The translations under genes and the position numbers were made by a program. 64,000 nucleotides of DNA, taken from JAFGXF01 sp963732595 (GTDB taxonomy: Bacteria; Chloroflexota; Anaerolineae; Anaerolineales; Anaerolineaceae). Shown piece by piece: positions 27,463 to 35,592 of this stretch; within the stretch, counting starts at the first letter, position 1; the number at the start of each line of letters is the position of its first letter. The stretch lies in contig CAVSZZ010000002.1 in the NCBI GenBank assembly GCA_963732595.1, positions 2,170,001 through 2,234,000 of the forward strand, read 5' to 3'. The notes below the pieces were generated by a model. It saw only the letters and a list, made by a program, of their open reading frames with translations, made no database searches and was not told the DNA's origin.

Positions 27463-27645
27463 TTAGAAGGCCTCGACAAAATCGATCAGTTTGAGCACCA
27501 GCTCCTTGCGCTGGGTCTCGGTCAGATCCCTTTTCAGGTCAACTTTCTTGAAATGATCTTCGACGTACACGGGCAGACTCTTGGCATGCGCCGTCTGCTT
27601 CTGTGGGGGTTCCATGATGATGATGCGTTGCTTTGTTTCTAACAT
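27463..27645 (-). CDS. 60-residue protein of unknown function inside the dcw operon
   Basis: This small open frame is tightly packed between murC (three bases upstream) and murB (four bases downstream), which argues that it is translated. The protein is soluble and charged: a leader MLETKQRIIIMEPPQ, a Lys-rich middle, and a C-terminal helix DLTETQRKELVLKLIDFVEAF. The shape would fit a small helical adaptor. I do not recognise a family. Codon use matches its neighbours. A role in cell-wall synthesis or division is inferred only from position. Confidence 0.7.
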   Translation of the reverse strand: MLETKQRIIIMEPPQKQTAHAKSLPVYVEDHFKKVDLKRDLTETQRKELVLKLIDFVEAF

Positions 27646-27648
27646 GGC

Positions 27649-29016
27649 TTACTTCCTTTCCTGAATGGCTGCCAGAACCTTCGTGCTGATCTGGTCAGCG
27701 TCCCCGGCGGAAAGCACGATCAGTACATCGCCAGGAATCAATTCTTTCAGCAAACATCCAGTCGCTTCATCCAGGCTGGCTGCATAACGCGCCGCCGGAT
27801 GCTTCATCAACCGGAGAAGCTGGTCCGCCGTGAAATCCGTCTGGGTTTCACGGGCAGCATAGATGGCGGTGATGACGACCTGGTCGGCATCCCCGAAGGC
27901 ACCCGCAAATTCATGCTGGAGGGTGCGCGTGCGCGAGAACGTGTGTGGCTGCCAGACTGCCCAGAGGCGTCGGGCAGGGTACTTCGCCCTGGCGGCTGCC
28001 AGAGTGGCACGGATCTCGGTCGGGTGATGCGCATAGTCATCTATCACGGTTATCCCTGCGGCTTCGCCGAGTACATCGAAACGTCGACTGGTGCCGCGGA
28101 AGCCACGCAACGCAGTGAAGGCATCCGGAAGTGGAAGGCCCAGCTGGTGCGCTATGGCTGCTGCTGATATTGCGTTGCAAGCATTGTGCTCACCTGCGAC
28201 CTGGAGCTGGATTTTGCCCAGCAGCCCCTGGTGATAGCAGATATCCAGGTCAAAACCACCCATTTCATTGATTTTCAGGTTACGTCCCTGGTAATCGTTC
28301 GTCTGATCAAGTCCATAAGTCAGGGTCATGCGTCCGGCTTTGGCTGCATCGACAGCCAGCTGGGCCGACCCGGGATTGTCCCCGCAGGCCAGGATGGTGC
28401 CGCTTTCTTCGAGACGGGTCGAAAACTCCAGGAAAGCCTGGTAGTACTTCTCGGGGGTGGGGAAGCAGTCCGGGTGGTCGTGTTCGATGTTGGTGACCAC
28501 CAGCAGCTTTGGACTGATTCCCAGGAACATGCGGTCATATTCATCCGCTTCGATGACGAAGATCGGACCTTTCCCGGCGTGTGCGTTGCGATTCAGGTTC
28601 TTGAGGACACCGCCGATGATGTACGAGGGATCTTGATCGAGTTTGATCAGCATCCAGGCGATCATGGCGGTGGTGGTAGTCTTGCCATGCGTGCCGGCCA
28701 CGGCGATGCTCAATTTGTCTGACAGCAATTGTTGAAGGAATTCCGAGCGTTTCAAGACCGGGATACCGGCCGAGAGCGCTGCCTGGACTTCGGGATTGTC
28801 ATCGCTCACAGCGGAGGAGCGGATCACCTGGTCGGCACCCTTGATATTGGCGGGATCGTGGCCGATCACGACCTTGACGCCATCTGCTGCCAGGGCATCG
28901 CTGAGAGGTGAGGGCGAGCGGTCAGAACCGCTCACCAGGTAACCACTCTCCAGCAAAACCCGGGCGATGGCGGAAAGGCCTGTACCACCAATGCCGATCA
29001 GATGGATGTGTTTCAT
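27649..29016 (-). CDS. murC: UDP-N-acetylmuramate-L-alanine ligase
   Basis: This 455-residue Mur ligase adds L-Ala to UDP-MurNAc. The N-terminal Rossmann motif is HLIGIGGTGLSAIARVLL and the ATP loop VAGTHGKTTTTAMI. The central domain has VIEADEYDRMFL and TNIEHDHPD. The C-terminal domain has DDYAHHPTEIRATLAAAR and WQPHTFSRT. Length and motif order are normal and the frame is intact. The start codon shares a base with the stop of the cvpA-like gene upstream, so translation is coupled. Confidence 0.97.
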   Translation of the reverse strand: MKHIHLIGIGGTGLSAIARVLLESGYLVSGSDRSPSPLSDALAADGVKVVIGHDPANIKGADQVIRSSAVSDDNPEVQAALSAGIPVLKRSEFLQQLLSDKLSIAVAGTHGKTTTTAMIAWMLIKLDQDPSYIIGGVLKNLNRNAHAGKGPIFVIEADEYDRMFLGISPKLLVVTNIEHDHPDCFPTPEKYYQAFLEFSTRLEESGTILACGDNPGSAQLAVDAAKAGRMTLTYGLDQTNDYQGRNLKINEMGGFDLDICYHQGLLGKIQLQVAGEHNACNAISAAAIAHQLGLPLPDAFTALRGFRGTSRRFDVLGEAAGITVIDDYAHHPTEIRATLAAARAKYPARRLWAVWQPHTFSRTRTLQHEFAGAFGDADQVVITAIYAARETQTDFTADQLLRLMKHPAARYAASLDEATGCLLKELIPGDVLIVLSAGDADQISTKVLAAIQERK

Positions 29017-29549
29017 TATTTCAATACCACAAAGACGACCACAAGCATGACGACCACTGCAATGTACACCGCAGGGATATCCAGCCAGCTGGGTGGCAGG
29101 TGGTTGATCAACCAGGCGGCTTTCTGACCTGCCACGCTGGTGCCGTCCGTGGCAGTGATGTAATTGGTGAACGGATAACCGGCTTTCTCAAGGAAATGCC
29201 AGACCGATCCGACCACCAGGTAGCCATTGAAAGCCCCGATGAGCATTCCCAGGATCGAATTCTGCAGCGATTCGAAAGAGAGCTTGGCATTGATCGCCAG
29301 GGGGGGCAGCTTTGGTGACAAAAACCCGAAGCACACCAGCCCCATGATGATGATCGTCCGGAACCAGAACAGGGTGGTTCCGCTCATGGAGGCGGTGATG
29401 GCGGGGATGTACCGTTCGGTCAGTGCCAGAAAGAAAAGCGCCAGGACACCACACAGCGTGACCAGCAGTTCCTTGGCCCAGCCTCGCAGCATGCCGATGA
29501 AGGCGAAAATGATGACAAAGATCCAGAAAACGACCAATAAACTAATCAT
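29016..29549 (-). CDS. CvpA-like membrane protein in the dcw operon
   Basis: This 177-residue hydrophobic protein has four or five membrane segments. The opening resembles the CvpA/colicin V production family: a first helix, then MLRGWAKELLVTLCGVLALFF, where a G-x-x-R-G-like turn joins helix 1 to helix 2. A later helix (LGMLIGAFNGYLVVGSVWHFLE) also fits. CvpA-like proteins have poorly defined roles in envelope homeostasis. It overlaps the murG stop by eight bases and touches murC, so it is a fixed member of the operon. Assignment to the family is probable rather than certain. Confidence 0.65.
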   Translation of the reverse strand: MISLLVVFWIFVIIFAFIGMLRGWAKELLVTLCGVLALFFLALTERYIPAITASMSGTTLFWFRTIIIMGLVCFGFLSPKLPPLAINAKLSFESLQNSILGMLIGAFNGYLVVGSVWHFLEKAGYPFTNYITATDGTSVAGQKAAWLINHLPPSWLDIPAVYIAVVVMLVVVFVVLK

Positions 29550-30642
29550 GCTTCCTCGATTCTGCTGTCTTAAGGACGACTGCGGCGATCTTACCGGCCG
29601 CGTCCTCGACCGCCAGCGATTTCATGGCCGATCCCATACTCCTCAGCCGTTTGGGATCATTCAGCAATTCCTCTATGGTTCGATGGAGTTCCACACCCAG
29701 CAAGGCATCCTCCAGGACCAGCGCAGCACCCTGTTTCGCCAGGTAGTCGGCATTCACCTTCTGGTAGCGCCAGGCATGGGGATATGGGATCAGGACAGCC
29801 GGCAGACCGAAGAGCGGCAGTTCGCCAAGTGTCGAAGCCCCAGCCCGGCAGACGGTCAGGTCTGCAGCTGCCAGTGCCGCACCCATTTCATCGTGCAGGT
29901 AGGGGCAGGCGTGGTAGCGGGACCGCAGGGATTTGGGAAGCTTGCCGGTGGTCACTTTGACGCTTTCCCAATCCGTCTGACCGGTGATATGGACGACTTG
30001 GGTTTGAGCCAACAGGCTCTCCAGGTCGTTCAAGATGGCTTGATTGATACTGCGGGCGCCCTTGCTGCCGCCGAAGACCAAAACGACCGGTGATTTTACA
30101 TCCAACCCCATTTGCCTGCGGGCTTTGGATTTATCCAACCTGGTCAGTTCCAGGCGGGTGGGGTAGCCGGTGACGGTCACGGGGACGCGCCGGGGCAGAT
30201 AATCGCTGCTCTCTGGTGCGGTGATGGCGATATGATCGGCAAATCGAGCCAGCGTTTTGAGTGCCAGGCCCGGTTCGATATCCGGGACATACAGGACGCT
30301 TGGCCAGCGTCGGGCGGCCAGCGCCATCGGGACAGCCACGTAGCCGCCCGTGAAGAGCAGCACGTCGGGGTTGAAATCGCGCAGGATGCGGCGCGCGGAT
30401 CGATATCCGCGGGCCAGTTGACTTAAGTTTCCGGGCAGGGAGCGCAGACCCACACCATGCAGGCCGGCTGCCGGGATGGCTTGATAGGACAGCCCGGCCC
30501 GGGCGATCAGGTCAGCTTCCATACCGGTTTCACTGCCAACCCACAACACGGGGTCAACTTTCCCTTGCAACGCGTTCAGAACGGCGAGGGCGGGGTACAC
30601 GCCGCCTCCGGTCCCTCCGGCGCAGATTAACAACCGCACCAA
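29542..30642 (-). CDS. murG: UDP-GlcNAc:undecaprenyl-P-P-MurNAc-pentapeptide GlcNAc transferase
   Basis: This 366-residue GT28 enzyme converts lipid I to lipid II at the inner membrane face. The first Gly-rich loop is CAGGTGGGVYPAL and the second, FGGSKGARSINQA, lies before the UDP-GlcNAc domain with CRAGASTLGELPLFGLPAVLIPYP. The first loop normally reads GGTGGH; here the His is Gly, which may be a lineage trait. Start codons TTG 30642 and GTG 30639 lie behind GAAGGGAGA. The coding region overlaps ftsW by 89 bases. Confidence 0.95.
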   Translation of the reverse strand: MVRLLICAGGTGGGVYPALAVLNALQGKVDPVLWVGSETGMEADLIARAGLSYQAIPAAGLHGVGLRSLPGNLSQLARGYRSARRILRDFNPDVLLFTGGYVAVPMALAARRWPSVLYVPDIEPGLALKTLARFADHIAITAPESSDYLPRRVPVTVTGYPTRLELTRLDKSKARRQMGLDVKSPVVLVFGGSKGARSINQAILNDLESLLAQTQVVHITGQTDWESVKVTTGKLPKSLRSRYHACPYLHDEMGAALAAADLTVCRAGASTLGELPLFGLPAVLIPYPHAWRYQKVNADYLAKQGAALVLEDALLGVELHRTIEELLNDPKRLRSMGSAMKSLAVEDAAGKIAAVVLKTAESRKHD

Positions 30643-31813
30643 GGCTGTCTCCCTTCTCGATCTGCCTGATCGTGGTATTGCGGGCGACGCTCAGGATGAT
30701 CCCGATGCCCGCAAGCGTGGTGACCATGTTCGAGCCACCGTAACTGATCAGGGGAAGGACGTTCCCGGTGACCGGGAAGAGTCCGATAATAACGGCCATA
30801 TTGATGACCGCTTCCATGACGATCCAGATGGTCATTCCACCGGCCAGCAGGGAGCCAAGTTGGTCCTGGGCACGCTTGGCAATGGCCAAACCACGCCACA
30901 GGAACAAACCGTACATCCCCATCACGAATGTAGCGCCCAGCATACCGGTCTCCTCGACGATGATGGCGTAAATGCTGTCCATGTGGGGCACCGGCAGGCC
31001 GGTCAGCTTGACCGTACCCTGTCCGATGCCAACCCCGAACAAACCGCCCCGCACGACCGCTTCGAGCGACCGCCGGACCTGATAACTGGCCTGGATGGGA
31101 TCTTTGAGCCCTTCGATGTAACTGTTGATGCGGGCTTCACCCGTGTGGATCACTTTAACCATCACCAGACCGACCAGGCCGCCCACGATGGTGATCAGGA
31201 GGATCTGGCGCCAATCACCGCCGGCCAGGATGAAGAGCATGACGCCCAGGATCAGGATGGTTGCTCCGGCGCTCAGGTCCGGTTGCAGCCAGATCAAGCC
31301 GCCGGTAAAGCCGAGCAGCAAACCCATCGGGATCAACCCGACATTGATATCGTTCAGCTTGTCCTGGCGGATGTAAAGCCAGAAGCACAGATAAATGATG
31401 ATGACCAGTTTGGCCAATTCAGAAGGCTGGATCGAGCCACCCAGGATCGTGCGGGCGGCATTGAAGCGTATATCCTTGATGATTAACACGGCCAGCAGTG
31501 AGATCCACAGCGTCAATAACATGGGCAGCAGCAGGCGGCGAAACTTGTGATAATCGAAGTAGGTCAGCAGGAGGGCGGCCAGTCCACCGATTGCCAGCCA
31601 CATCAGCTGGCGCCGGAAGATGTAAGTCGCGCTTCCGAAAACGGTGAGCGAGATATCCGAGCTGGCTGAGAACAGCATCAACAAACCGAAGATCAGGATG
31701 GTGATGATCACCAGGATGAGCGGAACATCGGTGCGGATGCGCGTTCGACGACGCGCAAGGCTGCGCGGGTCGATGGTGGCGGTCTCATTGATCACGAAAG
31801 CTTGTTGACCCAT
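30554..31813 (-). CDS. ftsW: Lipid II polymerase FtsW (SEDS family)
   Basis: This 419-residue protein has about ten membrane helices. SEDS motifs are FQPSEL-like GGSIQPSELAKLVIII, WLQPDLSAGATI with the catalytic Asp region, SYQVRRSLEAVVRGGLFGVGIGQG, PHMDSIYAIIVEETG and LPLISYGGSNM. It polymerises lipid II at the septum together with the class B transpeptidase encoded upstream. The C-terminal tail is very basic (RRRDRRRRVPRPRR) and is encoded inside the overlap with murG. The frame is intact. Confidence 0.95.
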   Translation of the reverse strand: MGQQAFVINETATIDPRSLARRRTRIRTDVPLILVIITILIFGLLMLFSASSDISLTVFGSATYIFRRQLMWLAIGGLAALLLTYFDYHKFRRLLLPMLLTLWISLLAVLIIKDIRFNAARTILGGSIQPSELAKLVIIIYLCFWLYIRQDKLNDINVGLIPMGLLLGFTGGLIWLQPDLSAGATILILGVMLFILAGGDWRQILLITIVGGLVGLVMVKVIHTGEARINSYIEGLKDPIQASYQVRRSLEAVVRGGLFGVGIGQGTVKLTGLPVPHMDSIYAIIVEETGMLGATFVMGMYGLFLWRGLAIAKRAQDQLGSLLAGGMTIWIVMEAVINMAVIIGLFPVTGNVLPLISYGGSNMVTTLAGIGIILSVARNTTIRQIEKGDSLGAVVNLRRRDRRRRVPRPRRSERVARES

Positions 31814-33177
31814 TGTTTGAACCTGTCTCCACGTTCTTCAAAATCCACGAATTCATCAAAACTCGTCCCACCGGGGGCGAGCAGGACCACGTCCCCTTCA
31901 GTTGCCACGGAGGCGGCTGCCTGGACGGCCTCTTCCAAACCTGGGTACCGACCCGCCGTTGAGATCGATCCTGGAACTTTCGCCAGCGCATCCGAGATCT
32001 TACCGGCAGCTTCCCCGAAGAGGATCACATGCTTGACCTTTTCCTTAACCAGCCGGGCGAGGTCATCCCAGGGCAGATTCTTGTCGCGCCCGCCCAGCAG
32101 CAGCACCAGCGGCTCATCGAAGGACCGGATGTCTGCGATCGTGCGTTCCGGGGCGGTAGCGATCGAATCGTTATACCAGCGGGCACCCTTGAAAGTGCGG
32201 ACGTATTCCAGGCGGTGCGGAACCCCGCAGAATCCCACCAGCGCAGCGGTCATTGCCTCAACCGGAATTCCGGCTGACCAGGCAATCGCCGCTGAGGCGA
32301 TGACATTCAACAGGTTATGTTGCCCGCGCAATTCGACCAGTGACCGCGGGAACAACGCTTGAGAAGTATTGCCATCATGGATAGAGATCAGATCGCCATC
32401 CAGGAAAGTACCTGCCAGATCTGACCTCTTGAATCCAAAGGTGACCAGCCGGCCTTTGACCGCATGCTTCAGACCAAATGAACCGGGATCTTCGCGATCG
32501 AGGACAGCCACGTCGGCCTTGCCCTGGAAATCCAGGATGCGCTGCTTGGCCGCGGTGTAGGCTGCCATCGAGGCATGCCGGTCAAGGTGGTTGGGGGTGA
32601 TATTCAGCACGACCGCCAGGTGGGGCGAGGTGCTCATCAATTCAAGCTGGAAGCTCGACAGTTCCAGGATGACCAGGTCGGATGACTGGATTTCATCCAG
32701 GTGGTCGATCAGGGGATTGCCAATATTCCCACCCACCCAGGCCTTTTTGTGGGGGACCAACCCGCGTTCGACCGCGTTTTGGGCCATGCGTCCGACCAGG
32801 CTGGTGGTGGTGGTCTTCCCGGCTGAGCCGGTGATACCGATCACCGGGCAGGGAACGCTTTCCATGAACAACTGCGAGTCATTGGTCAGAGGGATATTCC
32901 TGCGGCGGGCTTCTTCGATGAGTGACAAGGTCAGCGGTACACCGCCGGAGATGCATACCAGGTCAGTGTCATCCAGCAGGGACAGCGGATGATCGCCGAA
33001 GACCGTTTCGACCCGGCGGTTCCCCAGAGCGGCGCTTGTGGCAGCCGTCTCATTTTGCGGTTTCCGGTCATTCAAGGTCACACGTGCGCCATGGTCGACC
33101 AGGTGGCGAGTCAAAGCCAAACCCTGGCGGGCTGCACCGATAACCAGAACGTGTTGACCGGACCAATCTTTCATCAT
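31792..33177 (-). CDS. murD: UDP-N-acetylmuramoylalanine-D-glutamate ligase
   Basis: This 461-residue Mur ligase adds D-Glu to UDP-MurNAc-L-Ala. The N-terminal Rossmann domain is HVLVIGAARQGLALTRHLV, the ATP loop ITGSAGKTTTTSL, the central domain ends with NITPNHLDRHASMAAY and the C-terminal domain has PHRLEYV and LLLGGRDKNLPW. I chose the ATG at 33177 (a second lies at 33174), five bases after mraY; the frame extends upstream into mraY without similarity. It overlaps ftsW by 22 bases. Confidence 0.96.
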   Translation of the reverse strand: MMKDWSGQHVLVIGAARQGLALTRHLVDHGARVTLNDRKPQNETAATSAALGNRRVETVFGDHPLSLLDDTDLVCISGGVPLTLSLIEEARRRNIPLTNDSQLFMESVPCPVIGITGSAGKTTTTSLVGRMAQNAVERGLVPHKKAWVGGNIGNPLIDHLDEIQSSDLVILELSSFQLELMSTSPHLAVVLNITPNHLDRHASMAAYTAAKQRILDFQGKADVAVLDREDPGSFGLKHAVKGRLVTFGFKRSDLAGTFLDGDLISIHDGNTSQALFPRSLVELRGQHNLLNVIASAAIAWSAGIPVEAMTAALVGFCGVPHRLEYVRTFKGARWYNDSIATAPERTIADIRSFDEPLVLLLGGRDKNLPWDDLARLVKEKVKHVILFGEAAGKISDALAKVPGSISTAGRYPGLEEAVQAAASVATEGDVVLLAPGGTSFDEFVDFEERGDRFKQWVNKLS

Positions 33178-33181
33178 TTTT

Positions 33182-34174
33182 TTAGAAAAGGGCAATTGCC
33201 ACTCCCAGCATGGCACAAACCAGGCTGATCAGCCAGAAGCGCTGAACCACCTGGGTTTCGCTCCAACCTAAAAGCTCGAAATGATAGTGCAGGGGGGCCA
33301 TCAGGAAAATGCGCTTGCCCTTGGTGTACTTAAAGTATGCGATCTGGAGGATATCGCTGAGCGCTTCGCTGATCGGGATGACCATGATCAGGCCAAACGC
33401 CAGCCATTGACCGGTCATTAAAGCCACAACACCCAGTGTGGCACCTAGAGACAACGCTCCGGTGTCACCCATGAACAATTCCGCCGGGTGAACGTTGAAC
33501 CACAGGAATCCGAAGATGGCGCCGACCAGGGTGAAGCAGAAGCGGCCCAGGAAGACCTGCCCCTGCGCCAGTGCGATGCCGCCGATGGCAATGAAGGCGG
33601 TGGCAGAGATCAAACCTGCCAGGCCGTCCAGCCCGTCGGTGAAATTCACGGCATTCGAGGCTCCCACGATGATGAACATGGCGATCGGGATATAGAAGAT
33701 CCCGAGGTCCAGGGGTTCTTCGCGACCTGGCCAAAACAGCTGGGGCACTTCCAGCATGTAACGCAGGACCAGTGCAATGACCAGCGCAAACAAAACCTGG
33801 TAGATGAACTTGGTGCGCGCGCGCATCCCGGAACCTTTGCGGATGCCACGGATGCCTTCCCAGTCGTCCACTGCGCCCAGCAGGCCGTATCCGATCATCG
33901 CGATCAGCGGCACCAGGATGGAACGTCCGATCACTTCCAATCCTATGATCGAGACTGCATTCAACATGATAGTCAGGAAAGCCACCGGGAGGATGATCAT
34001 GAAGCCACCCATGGTGGGGGTGCCCATCTTGATCATATGGCGGTCGGGTTCTTCGACCCGGATCTGCTTTCCGAGTTTGAAATGCTTCAGGACGCGCAGC
34101 AGCGGCCCACCCCAGATGACTGCCAGCATGAAACTTAATCCTGACAGGGTGATGGCCAGGGATGCATCTCTCAT
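33182..34174 (-). CDS. mraY: Phospho-N-acetylmuramoyl-pentapeptide transferase
   Basis: This 330-residue polytopic enzyme moves phospho-MurNAc-pentapeptide onto undecaprenyl phosphate, making lipid I. About ten membrane helices are visible. Catalytic and metal motifs are GAVDDWEGIRG, NFTDGLDGLAG, FMGDTGALSLG and the final APLHYHFELLGWSE. MGTPTMGGF, typical of bacterial MraY, is in the first third. The start overlaps the murF stop by four bases and the frame is intact. Confidence 0.97.
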   Translation of the reverse strand: MRDASLAITLSGLSFMLAVIWGGPLLRVLKHFKLGKQIRVEEPDRHMIKMGTPTMGGFMIILPVAFLTIMLNAVSIIGLEVIGRSILVPLIAMIGYGLLGAVDDWEGIRGIRKGSGMRARTKFIYQVLFALVIALVLRYMLEVPQLFWPGREEPLDLGIFYIPIAMFIIVGASNAVNFTDGLDGLAGLISATAFIAIGGIALAQGQVFLGRFCFTLVGAIFGFLWFNVHPAELFMGDTGALSLGATLGVVALMTGQWLAFGLIMVIPISEALSDILQIAYFKYTKGKRIFLMAPLHYHFELLGWSETQVVQRFWLISLVCAMLGVAIALF

Positions 34175-35592
34175 TGATTCACCTCCAGGGCTGCAACGAT
34201 GCGGTCCATGCGCATGCCGTGTGATCCTTTGATCAGAGCGACATCGCCGGATTTCAACAATTTTTTGAGGTGGGCGGCCACCTGGTCGGTGGTGTCAAAG
34301 CTGGCGATCGATTTTGGTGCCATGCCAGATTGCAGGGCAGCCCCGGCAATGATGCGGCCCCGTTCACCCAGGGTCACCAGGATGTTGACGATCTCCGCCG
34401 CGCGCGCCCCGACCAGCTCATGCCCGCGCTTTTCATACTGCCCAAGCTCCAGCATGTCGCCCAGGACGGCGATCTTGCGTCCACCAAGGTCGTCCAGCAG
34501 GTTTAATGCTGCCATGGTCGACTCCGGGGAGGCATTATATGTATCATCCAGGAGCAGTGCGCCATTGTTTGTATGGACGGCCACCAGTCGCAATTGGGGT
34601 TGTCCGGAAGTGAGACCGCCCACGATCTCCTGCCAGGTCAGCTCTTCGACCAGGCCAACAGAGATGGCGCGCAGTGCGGTGTGCACGGAATGGCGCCCGA
34701 TCAGTGGTACTTTCATGTGCAATACTTCGTTTTTATAGTGCAGGTGGAAGGTGATGCCTTCCAGTCCCAGGCTGACGATTTCGTCTGCCCAGACATCCGC
34801 ATCGGAATTGAGACCATAAAACAGGACGCGGGCCTTGGTCTTGGAAGCCATACCGGCGACCCATTCATCGTCCCGGTTCAGGATGGCGACCCCGCGCGGG
34901 GCTGCTGGCAGCGCTTTGACTAATTCCGCCTTGCCTTGCGCAATGCTTGCCTGGGAGCCGGCGCGTTCAGCATGCACGGTGCCGACGTTGGTGACCACAC
35001 CGATTTCCGGTCTGGCCAGATCACACAGGAAACTGATCTCACCGGGCACATAGAAGCCCATTTCAAGGACCGCTCGTTCGTGTCCCAGCCCTAGTTTGAG
35101 CAGGGTGAGGGGTAGTCCGATCTCATTGTTTAAATTGCCGGGATTTTTCAGGGTGTGGTAACGCTGTGCCAGGACTTCCGTGACGACTTCCTTGGTCGTG
35201 GATTTACCAACCGAGCCGGTAATTGCGATCACCTTGACCTTGGACTGGTTTCGCACGATGCGCGCGGTTTCCTGGAGAGTTTTCACACCGTCCTTCACCT
35301 TGATGCAGAAGGGCTCGTCCGGAATGACCAGCGGCTGTGGCAGCTTGCCATTGGAGAGGTCCAAGACCGGTATCTCATTCTGCAGGTCGCGCTGGATCAG
35401 GGCCAGGCTGGCCCCGCAGGTGAAGGCTGATTTGACATAATTGTGCCCATCGACGTTCTCGCCGGGCAGGGCGATGAACATGGCACCCGGGATCACCTGG
35501 CGCGAGTCAATGGCAGCCTCAGGGATGACCATCGAGGCCTCCTCAGGGCGCTTGCCCGTGACTGCTTGCAGAAGATCCGCCAGCTTGAACAT
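34171..35592 (-). CDS. murF: UDP-MurNAc-tripeptide D-alanyl-D-alanine ligase
   Basis: This 473-residue Mur ligase adds D-Ala-D-Ala to the tripeptide stem. The N-terminal domain has IDSRQVIPGAMFIALPGENVDG (split by family spacing), the ATP loop is ITGSVGKSTTKEV, then NLNNEIGLPLTLL, MGFYVPGEISFL and TNVGTVHAER. The C-terminal domain has LLLDDTYNASPESTMAAL and the end KGSHGMRMD. No murE lies between it and ftsI, although that is the usual order. It shares one base with the ftsI stop. Confidence 0.97.
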   Translation of the reverse strand: MFKLADLLQAVTGKRPEEASMVIPEAAIDSRQVIPGAMFIALPGENVDGHNYVKSAFTCGASLALIQRDLQNEIPVLDLSNGKLPQPLVIPDEPFCIKVKDGVKTLQETARIVRNQSKVKVIAITGSVGKSTTKEVVTEVLAQRYHTLKNPGNLNNEIGLPLTLLKLGLGHERAVLEMGFYVPGEISFLCDLARPEIGVVTNVGTVHAERAGSQASIAQGKAELVKALPAAPRGVAILNRDDEWVAGMASKTKARVLFYGLNSDADVWADEIVSLGLEGITFHLHYKNEVLHMKVPLIGRHSVHTALRAISVGLVEELTWQEIVGGLTSGQPQLRLVAVHTNNGALLLDDTYNASPESTMAALNLLDDLGGRKIAVLGDMLELGQYEKRGHELVGARAAEIVNILVTLGERGRIIAGAALQSGMAPKSIASFDTTDQVAAHLKKLLKSGDVALIKGSHGMRMDRIVAALEVNQ

